A program made the translations under genes and the position numbers. A stretch of 64,000 nucleotides of DNA. It comes from Sesamum alatum (Eukaryota; Streptophyta; Magnoliopsida; Lamiales; Pedaliaceae). Position 1 is the stretch's first letter, and each line of letters opens with the position of its first letter. This document shows, piece after piece, positions 12,801-24,115 of the stretch. Under the pieces are notes generated by a model that was given only the letters and a program-made list of their open reading frames with translations, made no database searches and was not told the origin of the DNA. The stretch spans positions 36,292,466 through 36,356,465 of the forward strand of contig JACGWO010000003.1 in assembly GCA_034509735.1 (NCBI GenBank), read 5' to 3'.

Positions 12801-15800
12801 ATAGTGAATAATTATCATTCACCGTGTTCAGTCTCGTGAAAAGACCACATTACTCTTATGAAATGAATATTCCAATTGCATTTAATTTGTTTAATTATGT
12901 TATGCTCATGCATAAAGGCAAGAATGTCAAGTTTGTGACTAGAACCAAAGTTTACTCAGGTGGAAGATCAAGATAAGTGGAAGATGTCCTTTGTCATGCC
13001 CTCAAAGTACGGTGCCGACTTGCCATTGCCGAAGGATTCATCTGTAACTATCAAAGAGGTGCCAAAAAGAATCATTGCAGTTGTTGCATTTTCAGGTTTG
13101 TCTAAATTTTATTCTCCACAGACATTTACATAACAATGGAAGCATCGAAAGACTTGCTGCACCATGCTATGCTATGAAGTCCAATTTTCTTTTCTTTTTC
13201 TAATTTTGTACTTATTCCCAAGTTATATTAGAATATATTGCTTATTTGCTACTTTACTCTAAGCATTCTTTTGCTCTATTTGTAGGAATGTTGTAAAACT
13301 TGTAATTAAGCATGTTGAATAGGAAAAAAGTAAAGGCTTGATTATTAATGAAGACCTAGTCCGAAATATATAGTGTCATGACTAGAGTAGAAATACAAAT
13401 ATGGTATGGATATGATTGATCTATCTACCAAAATATATCAACTACACCTAATCATAGTACATAGGTAATGGCTCATCGTATGAAAATCCCAATTCTCACA
13501 GTAAATTTTTCAGCCATATTCATCTCACTGGTTGTGTGAGCCATAGCCCTGTATTGAGCTTCTACAGTAGACCAAGCAGACAGTGTTTTGCTTTTACTTC
13601 GCCAAGTGACTAAGTTTCCCCCAACATAGGTGTAATATCCAGATGTAGATCTTCTATCGTTTCTAGAGCCAACATAAACATAATCAACATCTGAATAGAA
13701 CTTCCCAGTGGATAGTTCATGGTCTATCCATTAATTGAGTTACTAGGCCCACAGCAAATGACATGTCAGGTCTTGTGACAATTAAATATATTAACTTCCC
13801 AATCAGTCGTCTGGATTTTGCCTTGTCTCCGAAATACATACCATTATTGTCCCAAAGTCTATAGTTGAACTCGATAGGAGTACCTGTAGTTTGGTGCCAA
13901 GTAAACCGGTTTCTTGGAGTAAGTTAATAGCATATTTTCTTTGGGATAGAGAGATACAGTTTTTGCTATGAGCGATCTCAATCCCCAATAAATATTTAGG
14001 ACGCACCATTTCGTTGGTAACAAAGTGTTGTTGCAGATATGCTTTCGTCTTCTCTATTCCGTCAATATCACTTCAGGATGTCATCAACATAGAGAACCAC
14101 AACAACCATACCGAAAGGCCCCCGTTGCACAAATACAGCCTACCCGACATTTGCGAAATCCAAATTCATGAATCACCTCACTAAACTTGTCAAACCAAGT
14201 TCGAGGACTCTGCTTGAGGCCATAAATTGCCTTTTTCAGTTTGCACATCACTTGCTGACTTTCCCCATGAGCAACATACCCAGGAGGTTGCCCCATAAAG
14301 ACAGTCTCACTTAAATCTCCATAAAGGAAGGCATTCTTCACATCCATTTGATACATAGGCCAATCCCGATTGACTGACAAGGATAAAATGCCTCGAATGG
14401 AATTGAGACGAATGTTTCAAAATAGTCAACACCGTAGGTCTGAGTGAAACCTTTTACAACCAAATAGGCTTTATATTGATCAATAGTCCCATCAGCATAA
14501 TACTTAAGAGTGAACACCCATCGACAAGACAAATGTATAGTGTTAGGACTATTTGTAGGAATGTTGTAAAACTTGTTATTAAGCATGTCGAATAGGAAGA
14601 AAAGAAAGGCTCGATTATTAATGAACAACTAGTCACAAATGAAGAGTGTTAGGACTAAAGTAGAATTTCAAATTTGGTGTGGATATGATTGTTCTATCTA
14701 CCAAAAATATGAACCACAAATAAAGCAAAAAAGTATACACAAATTTCCTAATCAATCTTATAACAAAGCATTCTTTTACTTTGCGCGAAAGATGCCCAAA
14801 CTTGCACCTATAGCAAATGACTGCAACTGTTTGATGCTCACATTTGTGTGAAGAATACTAAGTAAGTGGTGCACTTCCCATTCCTCGCGCCCCTTTCTTG
14901 TAAAACTTACAACTTAGAATCAGATGATAAAATAAATTTCAGGATAATGCCCAACATGCTGATTAATTTGGTCATTTTAATATCCTTTTTTGTAAACATT
15001 CTTATTCAATTCGCATCAATAAAAGACAAGTCTACGTGACATCCTTAAGTCATACATAGCTACGATGCATGGTCACGCATATGTGGTGATCATAAAATAA
15101 GTGTCTACAGTTTTGAATTTAAATGTTTAAATTAAAGGATCATTAAGATATGACATCAATGATACCATAGAAATTTGTCCATGCGATGCATCCTCCTAAG
15201 GAGAATCTCTTGTTTATATGCATTGGTGTTGTGACACTAATGTATGTATAGATTGCTTGTTAAGAACAGTACACTGAACAAGTTCGTAAGAAATTCTCTA
15301 TTGGACTAACAATGTTGAATTGAGAACTTTTCGTTACCATAGATCAAGATAATCCTTTTATCGCATTCACTACTACTCGAATTAGCCTCGTATCGACCTT
15401 ACTAACTCAACATTTGAGGGTTGCATTTGGGACTTACCCAGAGTTCTTCTTACCAAGGTTTGCGAATGTAGGTATTTGAGGGCTGACTTGACGATTTGAG
15501 ACGAAATCCGAGGGCATAAATGTCAAGTCATTATGCATGACAGTTTTGATTAAAAAAAAATAATTTTCCGCTTCATTACCAAGCCCTATATGAGCCCCCC
15601 AACAAGCCCATCTGAAGGCATGGTTCGCTTAAATTCCACTGCGTTTCCTATAAACTAAGTGTTTAATGGAAATCTTCTTACTTTAGTGCACAAATAAGGA
15701 TGGATGAGTTTTCTAGGTCGTCTTGATTTAGTAAAAATGGTACATACAAATTTTCTATTGATGATTTACTTTCCAATTTGAGCCAGGATTTGTAACTGAT

Positions 15801-16057
15801 GAAGAAGTTGAACGCCGTGAATCATCACTCAGGGACTTGCTGAATAACAACCCAGAGTTTCGCGTAAAAGAGGGTGTCTCTGTGGAAGTTGCACAGGTAT
15901 ATACATCTCTGAGTTACAAAGGACATTCTTGGTAAATCGTCCTTTATGATCTTCTAATTGTCTTTTACTTTTTATTGTGCAGTACAACCCACCCTTTGCA
16001 CTTCCGTTCAATCGTCGTAACGAAATTGCTCTAGAAGTTGAAAGGAAGCGAACATAG
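9889..16057 (+). CDS. SOUL haem-binding family protein, plastid (At3g10130-like)
   Basis: Eight exons join in phase to 305 codons: 9889-10117, 10250-10339, 10443-10513, 11356-11457, 11577-11681, 12960-13095, 15787-15896 and 15983-16057. Residues 1 to about 50 form a Ser/Pro/Lys-rich plastid transit peptide. The SOUL domain runs from about residue 107 to the end, with [18 protein letters not shown], the repeated [10 protein letters not shown] / [10 protein letters not shown] elements, [12 protein letters not shown] and [15 protein letters not shown]. The best family match is the plastoglobule-associated haem-binding-like protein At3g10130; tetrapyrrole binding is known for the family, not shown here. 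An in-frame upstream ATG at 9787 would add 34 residues. I prefer 9889 because the downstream N-terminus is a typical transit peptide. Intron 6 (2.7 kb) carries an antisense Copia remnant. Confidence 0.92.
13281..14716 (-). mobile_element. Deleted Copia remnant in SOUL intron 6
   Basis: Two direct repeats of about 160 bp (13281-13440 and 14554-14716) flank Copia coding remnants. Each starts TGTAGGAATGTTGTAAAAC and ends near CTACCAAAA...CA, so they are the probable LTRs of a copy lying antisense to the SOUL gene. The right-hand (5') repeat joins straight to the middle of reverse transcriptase, so gag, protease and integrase are gone. The repeats are clearly diverged, with many substitutions and small indels, so the insertion is old. 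The exact ends and the target duplication are not certain. Confidence 0.7.
13480..14628 (-). pseudogene. Copia reverse transcriptase / RNase H remnant
   Basis: Minus-strand fragments in several frames resemble the Copia pol of the element at 24116-28195. They include [70 protein letters not shown] and an RNase H part with [19 protein letters not shown]. Stops and frameshifts separate them, so no protein is made. They are spliced out with SOUL intron 6. Confidence 0.85.
14717..15786. other. Rest of SOUL intron 6
   Basis: This is the AT-rich part of the 2.7-kb intron between the Copia remnant and exon 7. No coding or RNA signal was recognised. The acceptor before exon 7 is GAGCCAG at 15780-15786. 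Confidence 0.6.
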
Positions 16058-16077
16058 GTTTTGGCCATCGCGTGAAT

Positions 16078-16078
<1 letters not shown>

Positions 16079-16115
<37 letters not shown>
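16079..16115. repeat. (CA)n(TA)n microsatellite
   Basis: About eleven CA units run directly into about eight TA units in the 3' UTR region of the SOUL gene, 22 bases after its stop codon. Confidence 0.95.
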
Positions 16116-16422
16116 GTAATCCTATGCTCATTTTTGAGTAAATGCATGGCTACAAAAACTCTGCTGATAGGTTTCTTCTCTACTATATGAAGTGAGTTTC
16201 CCTTGTAAAACTATCATACATCTGTACGGGAGTAAATAAATACTACATTCACATGGAAAGTTAACTTGCTACTCTTGTTCAATTGGTTTTATGCTTCCAA
16301 GAAAAAGAAAAACCAATATGTTCAAGTTATCAGGTATGATCTCTGCTCACATAATTACACATCTTTTTTTTCTGTTCTTTTTCTATGAATGATCGCTTCC
16401 CAGTCTCTGTCCCTCAGAAACA

Positions 16423-16482
16423 GATGAAGTTTAACCAATGATTCATGTAACCGATGTAGTTTAACCGATGATTCATGTCCCT
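16423..16482. repeat. Tandem 30-bp duplication
   Basis: Two 30-bp units (GATGAAGTTTAACCAATGAT... and GATGTAGTTTAACCGATGAT...) lie between the converging SOUL and DUF4228 genes. Confidence 0.8.
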
Positions 16483-16507
16483 CATGAGTTTTTCTATCCA
16501 TGTGGGC

Positions 16508-16617
16508 AGCAATCCACATGAGATGTAAACCATTAGATCAGATTATGATGATTTTACAAAGTGAAACATCGAAGTTATCATGTATGATCTAATAGTTTAC
16601 ACCTAAATCGGATTGCT
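16508..16617. mobile_element. 110-bp foldback element
   Basis: The left arm AGCAATCC...GTAAACCATTAGATCA is matched by its inverted copy TGATCTAATAGTTTACAC...GGATTGCT, an imperfect stem of about 33 bp around a loop of about 44 bp. It lies 110-220 bases past the stop of the minus-strand DUF4228 gene, so it may be transcribed in that gene's 3' UTR. Confidence 0.75.
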
Positions 16618-16725
16618 GGCAACTTGTTTCCTGCAAGCTACATATGTTGTATATAAAGATCGTCTTCTCCTTCACTCATTCTTTTTGTCTATAGCAAGCT
16701 GTTAATTACCGTAGAAAGCTGAAAA

Positions 16726-17073
16726 CTAGTTTGCTTCAGGGATAGTTTCCAGGACAGGCGACCACCCTTTTGAAATCGTTACAGCATCTCTATCGTAACT
16801 TTTGATGATTTCTTCTTTCTGCACCTTAGAGATCATATCATCAACTGAAACTCCTCCATGTCTTAGCATTTCTTGCAGCTCTTGCTTGCTGATCACAAGC
16901 TTAATCCTCACAACTCCAGCGGGTTGACGACGCTCATCTTCAGATACTGCAGGGTGAGAGAATTCTGACAACACTTGATCAACTTTGATGGGGGTTTTGT
17001 TGTATTCTAGGATTTTCCCATCTGTTTTCATCACCCTTACAACATTTTCTTGAAGAACCAGACAGTTCCCCAT
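16726..17073 (-). CDS. DUF4228 / PADRE domain protein
   Basis: A single exon codes for 115 residues. The start MGNCLVL is the usual form in this family, with Gly2 and Cys4 as possible lipid-modification sites. Family features follow: VVRVMKTDGKILEY (residues 11-25), VSEFSHPA-like VLSEFSHPAVSEDE, LVISKQELQEML near 60-72, and a C-terminal WSPVLETIPE. DUF4228 (PADRE) genes are plant-specific and many respond to stress or pathogens; the molecular function is unknown. It converges with the SOUL gene. A minus-strand TATAAATA lies at 17143-17136, about 63-70 bases upstream of the ATG, which supports the start. I am sure of the family and not of any role. Confidence 0.93.
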   Translation of the reverse strand: MGNCLVLQENVVRVMKTDGKILEYNKTPIKVDQVLSEFSHPAVSEDERRQPAGVVRIKLVISKQELQEMLRHGGVSVDDMISKVQKEEIIKSYDRDAVTISKGWSPVLETIPEAN

Positions 17074-17135
17074 GAGGAATGATAGTGAACAAAATTTGGC
17101 AACTTTGAGGTTGTTGGGAGTGTATTTGTGTCTAG

Positions 17136-17143
17136 TATTTATA
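17136..17143 (-). promoter_or_regulatory. TATA box of the DUF4228 gene
   Basis: TATAAATA on the minus strand, about 65 bases before the start codon at 17073, is well placed for a short 5' UTR. Confidence 0.65.
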
Positions 17144-19387
17144 TGGGCAGAGGCATGAGGATGCCCTCATTCTTAGTGAATATTACAACTTAACCTTATT
17201 GCACTTTTTGGGGCCACCTTATCTGATTTTGGCCAAATCTCTTCATTAATTCCTCATATTTACTTTTCATCTAGACTTCGAAACGTGATTTTTACTTGCA
17301 AACAAGAGAGTAATTTATGTATGGAGTTCCTATTTATTTACTATAAATGGGGGAGGTGTAGTTGTAGGTGGAGCAAGCACCAACACGATTTCTTACTGGA
17401 GGGGATCGGAAAAAGGTTATGAGTTAATAATATCGAGTAGGACCACTTAAATCGCTACTTAGTGGTTGACGACTGTGTAGCGTTATCATAGTAATACGGC
17501 CTATCAATTCTATTAAAGGAGAATGGCTTATTATTGACTTACTTTTAACATAACAACAATATGCTCAATGTAGGTAGAGTGGTGCGTGAGTTGGAAGGAA
17601 ATTCACATAATGGGGTGATGGCAAATGAAAAAAGGTAGCTACGAGAAAACACGAGCTTAGCTTTTTTGACCAAAAGCGTGAATAGGAGGAAATAAGGTGC
17701 ATGAATGGTGCACAAGTTAACCATTTGGTTAGTGCTAAGTGATGTGAAAAATGAGGGCATGGAGATGGAGGAGAAAGGAGATTAATATTGTTGGTGGACA
17801 AAATTATGAAATTGAGAAAAATCGCTAAACAAATGGCGCACTTATGTGAATGGAGGATAAAGCTAGACTTAGAGCCTCGCCATCAATTTTACATAGTTGA
17901 AGAAAATGTGTGGGAGGAAGTGAACAAGAAAGGGCAATATATATGTATATAGAAAGGATACAAAATCGGAGATCTGTACGTGAAAGTACTAATAGACAAA
18001 GAGCTTTGTGAAGAAGAACGAAAAAAATCAAAGTGACGCTCCGAAATTTTAGAAAAAGGACCAACACAATCTCTTGATGCGGGAGGCAATGAGTCTTTTT
18101 TGAAAGTTCACAAGGCTGCGTTGCATTCTTTTGTTTAGAAGTATTTTTTTTTATTGCCATCCTCTTATTATCATTTTTTCGTTTTACAAGAAAATTTGAA
18201 AAGTGTTGACTCCAATTACTCTTATGAGTCAAAACGTTTCAATTTTAATAACAAGTTATTCGTCCTTGTTAATCAATTTAGTCGGGCTTAATTTGCTATA
18301 TAAGGACCCAAATCACTAATAAGAAGCCCAAGTTTTTATATCTCATTTTCCTAAGTATGGGCAACATGCATTTTCCCTCAAATATTATAAAATCCACCAG
18401 CACAATCTTAAAATTCATTAACAAAATATTAATAACTTTAAATTAAAACTACATTCAAATAAAATAAAAAATAATAATAAATAAATTATTGGCTCTGAGG
18501 CCTACCCTGTAAGTTGAGCAATACGCCAACAAGAGCGCCATTTCAATATACTATTCTATCGTACATTATAATGAGGACGGCTCGGACTCGGAGCCATGAA
18601 TATACGGTTGAGACGTCGAAAATGGGAAACCCCAGGGGTTTTTGTGAACGAAATCAGTATGTGATTCTAATACAGCATATATAGTTTAATTAGAATTGAT
18701 AGAATATGATTTTTTGGATTTGAATTGCATGCAGGTCGATCAGCTTGATCAATTGTGCGTTTAGTATTTCTACGTGGTTCCTTACTCTTCGTTTCCTGTG
18801 ATTGTACATTTTCAACAAAGTGTAGGAATCAAATATGTTGCTTTAAAGGACTTGGTAATTCAGACTGTTATTTTCTTTGTCTAGCTACGAGTGTTTTTCG
18901 TTTACAGTTTGAACTGTGAAGCAGCAAAACGACCTTCTGATGGATTTCGAGTACTTATTTGAATCCATTTAAACAAAATCATAACTCAGAGCCGTAGAAA
19001 TGATGTGATCAGGGTTTCGCAGAAGTAATTTATGAGTAGTGTGATCTTTGCGTTCATGTGTATGCAGTGATGATTATTTGTATAAGTTCGTGTTTGTTAA
19101 AGATGTGGTCTTATGGAGAGAAGGATTTCTTACACATCCATACTGAGTTACAGTAAATGACTATGTTCTACTGATTTGAAAATGCTAGGTTGAAAAATTG
19201 TGTATGCATAAATGTCATAATGTTACAGTGCTCCAGATGATGTGGAGGTTGTATTATTTGAATGATTATCCCCTGATGTTACGAAATCGAGGCACCAGGT
19301 TTTTATGACTAAACCCAAACCTCTTCTTGATTGTTTTGGTTTTTTTTCACTAAAAGCTGGAGCAGTAGCTCATACAGAACTTGGATC
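17144..19387. other. Spacer without a recognised gene
   Basis: Open frames on the minus strand at 17545-18232 are Ser/Leu/His-rich and overlap each other; they look like chance frames over purine-rich plus-strand sequence. Around 18570-18660 the base composition is less AT-rich and a short ATG frame of about 20 codons occurs, but nothing in it is recognisable. The right part (about 19300-19387) is the 3' flank of the MYB-CC gene. Confidence 0.5.
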
Positions 19388-21710
19388 TCAGCTCCAGCAA
19401 AAGCCATTTAAATCTAGTTGCTTGCAACGTGAAGCAACATTGTTCTCATCATCTGTGTTGAGGTCCAGTTTTGTTGATAGTAGAGGCAGTTTCAGCTCTG
19501 GTGATATCTTCTGCCTCTCTGGTTTGATTATATCATTGCTATCGGTGTTCTTGTTGAAAAAATTGACTGCTGCTTCTGCTCCTTTAAATCTTTTCGCTGG
19601 ATAGTTGTGATTACCGTTCCATTCACTGCTCTGAAGGCCAATGCTCATTGATAAGCTGTTGAAGTTGGATTCTGTCAAAAATGCATTTTCCACACTGTCG
19701 TTTGCCGTTGAAAGAAAATTTTCCCCCTCTTTCAGGTCGTCAGGCCATCTGAGTTCTGTTTTCCGTAGGCTGGTCTCATTATAGTTAACCCTCGGCTCTG
19801 TAGGTGCCTTAAAATTTGTAGGTTTTACACCAATTGGATTGTACTGATCTTGGTCCCTCATAGAACCATCACATGAGGTTAAGCAGCTGTCCGTCGATAA
19901 ATCTGTTGGCTGAGATGTTTGTGTTTTCTGCAGACACAAATCTGAGAGTTCTTTGATTCCTGAAAATGCAGAATTCAGGCACTGGGTTGATACTTTGGAA
20001 ACCAAGTCTGATAACTGAACCTTGGCAGCCTCCAGACCCATGGTTCCCAAGTCCTGTCTTCCAAGGGTTTCCTGTGCCTTTTCTAGTACAGTCTGCAAAT
20101 ATTTACCTTGGGCCTCTATCTGGAGCTGCAAATGACGCTGTACCTATGAAAATAGGGTATCAACATAAAACTTCAGGATATTTTGAGTGCGTTGTGACTA
20201 TTTATTTATACAAATGTGATACCATTGGAAACATGAAGATAAACTTATCATCATAAAACTACTAGGGAAGACATTTGCCTCAAGAAATGGATGCGGTCTT
20301 GATGCATCTCTTTTAAAAAATGAGATTCTGAGATAATTGTGGTATTACAAGTTCTAATAATGTTCAAATGACTTTTTTTGTTTTTCTTTTTTCTTTTAAC
20401 ACATATTTATCCAGTGGATGCAGAGTTAGGCTACAAGTCATACTTGATTTTTGTTGATAGAATAATAACGCATGTATCGGAAATAGGACCAGAATTTGCT
20501 ATGCACATGCAAAATTTCTCTGTTGTTTACCTCCAGTTGTTCGTGTAGTCTTCGTTGTACTTCAATTTGCATTTGTATTGCTTCACCCAAATGCATATTT
20601 CTGATATTATATACCAAAATTAACATGAGCTGAAGAAACATAAAAAATAATAAAAATATTTGAGCTAAGGTTCTGCTGTTCTTACTTAGTTGTTTGGGCT
20701 GCAATATTTGGGTTACTCATGTGAGTTCCATTCATCTCAGGTAGTCTATCTGCTGTGGCTGCAAATCAATTCTCTAACCCAGTGAGCAAAATATATAATC
20801 CCACATATTAGATACAATATGTAAAACTATGCACCTGGATATCATACTTACAAGGTTTATTGCTCCCACTATTAGCTTGTCCATGGAGGTTTTTACTGAG
20901 TCTATATTTCTGCGAGCAAAATCAAGAAAATCTGAGGCCACCATTTTACATCTATGGTTAATACAAAGGAAATATTTAAACAAAATGAAGCATTTCAATA
21001 TACATACACACAAATTCGGGCATGCTGCTAGCAAAAAACAAGAGAATTAGATGCCACCGTTTTACTTCTATGGTTATACATGACGTGCACAGGTAAACAA
21101 AATGATGTATGTGAATATACATATACACAAATCCATTCATGTGTTGGGAACATGTAGGATTTTTCTAGTTCCATTAGGACTACTATGTTCCTTTGATGAT
21201 TATCCTACAGATTTTCTGGGATTTGAAGCAGAAAAAGCCATGCCATCATTGAATAATCTTAAGTTTTCAGCGGTGGTAGAATAATATATGACCAAATTGA
21301 TAGGCCTATGCATTCAGTAGAACTTTGTGCATTAGAATTTACCTGGAGGTGACTCTTTAAGTGGTATAAGGTTAATCCTTGAATTCCCATAAGTTTCAAG
21401 ACTGATTTTGGAGTAGCTTCTGGAACACAAGGAATAGATATTGTTAGTTGAATGCTGCAATTCAGTACTTCCGATTTCAAAAACATTACGTGTGCTTACT
21501 TTCTGCTCCACCCAATTGGTTTACTGCTTCTACAAACCGTTCATGTAGGTCAGGAGTCCATTTCAGTCTTGGCTTAGCATCAGTGGAGAGCACAAGTCCT
21601 GAATCTCCGGTGCCGTTTGCACCTTGAAGGAACAAGTGCCTTTCGGATGGAATGGACATCCTTGCAGAACCATGAATGTTCTTTCCTTGGTGGCTTTGGT
21701 GATGATACAT
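19388..21710 (-). CDS. MYB-CC (GARP) transcription factor, MYR1/MYR2-like
   Basis: Six exons join in phase to 414 codons: 21710-21500, 21419-21343, 20909-20852, 20758-20686, 20600-20531 and 20143-19388. The GARP/MYB-like DNA-binding domain spans about residues 46-99 (KPRLKWTPDLHERFVEAVNQ ... GLTLYHLKSHLQKYR). The MYB-CC coiled coil covers about 142-190 and includes the LHEQLE motif at 157-163. The C-terminus ends LDLNGFCWS, matching the LDLNGFSWN type of Arabidopsis MYR1/MYR2. These nuclear factors belong to the PHR1-like group that binds P1BS-type sites; MYR1/MYR2 are linked to flowering time and organ elongation under low light. The N-terminus MYHHQSHQGKNIH fits the same clade. All key residues are present. 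Target genes cannot be inferred here. A young Copia element lies about 1.8 kb upstream. Confidence 0.93.
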
Positions 21711-22774
21711 TTTGCTGTTTCCATTATGATAATTTGCAATTATTAGCTCTGTGCTAACAGTAAATAGAAGTGATCAGTAACGGAGAAATAACTATACCTG
21801 AAACGGATCTAATTTGCCTCTTCAAATCTGCTTCCTCCTTCAATGCAAGTTATGATTCTGTTATATTCTGTATAGTACAATTTTGCAATCTGGTAGAAGG
21901 CAGCTACCGACTACTGCGCTTCTGTGTTGCTTCTTGTTTTGACCAGTTTTAACATGCTAGAGTTGTGTTTGATGATGCCTTATAAGCATATGAGGGGTGA
22001 GAGAGAGAGAGACAAAGGTGGGAGTAGGATACAAGTGAGGCATAGAATCTTGAACAGGGCCAAAGGAATATCAGATCCAATTCAATCTTCATAGTGACTT
22101 GAAAAGATATCATGTCCTTCCATTTTCATGCATCTGTGGGTCCTATCTTGCAGCTTCGCTTTCCATTCTCCAGCAGCAGCACTACCATTTTAAAATTCCT
22201 CATTATGAGTTATTATTAAACCTAATGCCTTAAGATGGGTACAAGAATAGATCCACCTCAGTCTTTATTTTCACTGCACTCATATTTGTCATTTGCAAAG
22301 TTTAGGAACCTTATTCCCCAGAATGAATGGTGGATTTTTCCCCTTCTTAAGTGGATTGGAGGAATCCACTATCTATGATGTCCTGAACATTTAAACTCAT
22401 TTTTTTCACAAGGAAGATTCTGTTGACTGAAGCATCTAATTAGCATTGGATACATAAAAATAAGAAAATAAAAATAAAGAAAAGAAGCAAACTGGCGAGT
22501 TGATGCTTCTTTGATATTCTCTCAGGGCCATGTTTGGGTAGCAAATGCAACTTCGCTCTTTTTTCCCTGTTTCTCTGATGAGTGTAATGATTAGGTGAGC
22601 ATGCAAAGGTCCAGACGTCGTTTAGACCTAGTTTCATGGTTTACTTGATATGTGATATGATTTTAGCAACCTGGGGTGCTTATATTTCAAATTTTCAACA
22701 CATTGTTCTGTTTTTTCTAATTTTCACCCAAACAATGTTAATTCTGTGAACTGCTTCCTTTCTCTATTTACCTT

Positions 22775-22814
<40 letters not shown>

Positions 22815-23505
22815 AATGTTGATCCTTTTCAGTACAGGTTGGAGATTCTTTCTGGTAATGATGGAATTTATTCATGAAATGAAGACACCTGGTATGAGGC
22901 TGCTTGTTTCTGGGCATCGCACATTACTTGCAGTACGTGACGACATGCTCCTGTTTCCTTTTTTTATGTACAGTCAATGGATTTAAGCATATCTTTCTTG
23001 CTAAATGTTGTTAACTTTTATAAATGTCTTAATAAAATATATGGGGTATTCTCATATCTAATCTTAGACAGAGTCTGCTTCTCATTGGCTTTGTTTGAAG
23101 GCCAGGAATGGCATAACGAATACATTCCTTTTTGTCTCCTTCGGTAAGTTTGGTACTTATTCAGCCCAGACAGAATTAATAAAGAGAGATGTGAGGTCCC
23201 AATTAGATCTTTTAAATTCTTGAAATGGCATAAAGAAGGATGGTCCCAATTTAATGGGACCCTTCAAAAAGAAAATAAAGGCATTGTACTTACTTCCATA
23301 CTTGCACTGGATGGAAACCTGACGAGTCGTATCCAGAAGATGATCACTTGCTTTGCCCTTCACCTGAGACTTAACTGCATTAACAGATACTTGACATGAA
23401 TCTACGAATGCACATTGTTGTATGATTGTCATTCTGATCATTTTGGCTTTAGTGTATTTCCTTTGAAATGGCTATAAGTCAGACATGTTAACATAAGGAG
23501 GATTC
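21711..23505. other. Upstream region of the MYB-CC gene
   Basis: This holds the promoter and probable 5' UTR of the minus-strand MYB-CC gene, including a minus-strand pyrimidine-rich run at about 22000-22015. A (CT)17 microsatellite lies at 22777-22810. An open plus-strand stretch of about 30 codons near 22860-22955 and a minus-strand stretch at 23290-23441 read somewhat like protein, but neither matches a family I know and no exon chain can be built. Confidence 0.5.
22777..22810. repeat. (CT)17 microsatellite
   Basis: An uninterrupted run of CT dinucleotides about 1.1 kb upstream of the MYB-CC start codon. Such GA/CT tracts are common in plant promoters and could affect expression. Confidence 0.97.
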
Positions 23506-23510
23506 ATATT

Positions 23511-23700
23511 TGTTAGAATATTTAAATTTGTTCTTATCTTTTCCTATTTTACTTCAAGTAGGTCTCTTCTATAGGTGTAGTTACTTCAAGTAGGTCTCTT
23601 CTATAGGTGTAGTTATCCTTAAATTCCATCACTATAAATAGAGGTGGAATCATCATTAATCAATAATATAGATTCATCTCTTCTTTTATCACTTCGTACA
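23511..23700 (+). repeat. 5' LTR of the Copia element
   Basis: 190 bp, TG...CA ends. It contains two near-perfect tandem copies of TTACTTCAAGTAGGTCTCTT + CTATAGGTGTAG (about 23549-23613) and a TATA-like CTATAAATAG at about 23632-23641, so the promoter for element transcription lies in its right half. Confidence 0.96.
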
Positions 23701-23715
23701 TGGTATAAGAGCAGG
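23701..23715 (+). other. Primer-binding site of the Copia element
   Basis: TGGTATAAGAGCAGG starts at the base after the 5' LTR. It is complementary, with one mismatch, to the 3' end of initiator methionine tRNA, the standard primer of plant Copia elements. Confidence 0.85.
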
Positions 23716-24115
23716 TTCAGAAAAAGTGAGAAAGAAGTTGTATATATATATATATTTATATATATTTCTGAAAAAAAAAAAAAAAAAAAACAAGAGAGAA
23801 AAACCTAACCCTAGTTTTTTGCAACCCACCGCCACCCCCTTCCGCCGCCGCAGGTCACTCGGCCGCCGCGGCCGTCGGCCCCTCACCTTGCGTTCACACC
23901 CGTCGGTCGCCGCCGTCGCCGCTTTCTCTCGCGGCGCCGCGCCTTCTTCTTGCGCCGCCCCGCCCTTCCGCCACTTCTGCTCGCGACGCCCGCCTCCGGC
24001 GTTGCACCTTGCGCCGCGCCCGATCTGAGATGCTCACCTGAATCAGCTTTTCGTTGCTGACTGCTCTCCCTGCTGCTGCTGTCCTATCTATCTGTCTGTC
24101 TATCCCCCCTTGATC

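Noticed and set aside
13281..14716. Idea that the intronic Copia remnant and the 24-28 kb Copia copy are one family
   Set aside because: Their pol parts are related, but the LTR-like repeats do not match each other, so they are different families.
17545..18232. Several minus-strand frames with Ser/Leu/His-rich protein
   Set aside because: They overlap in different frames, show no domain or splice structure, and are best explained by purine-rich DNA.
23290..23441. Minus-strand segment reading like an exon (QVSVNAVKSQVKGKASDHLL)
   Set aside because: A donor-like GTAAG follows, but no acceptor, partner exon or family could be found.
23726..24028. Arg/Pro-rich frame in the Copia leader
   Set aside because: It results from the GC-rich leader and a poly(A) run. 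The gag start at 24116 lies downstream in another frame.
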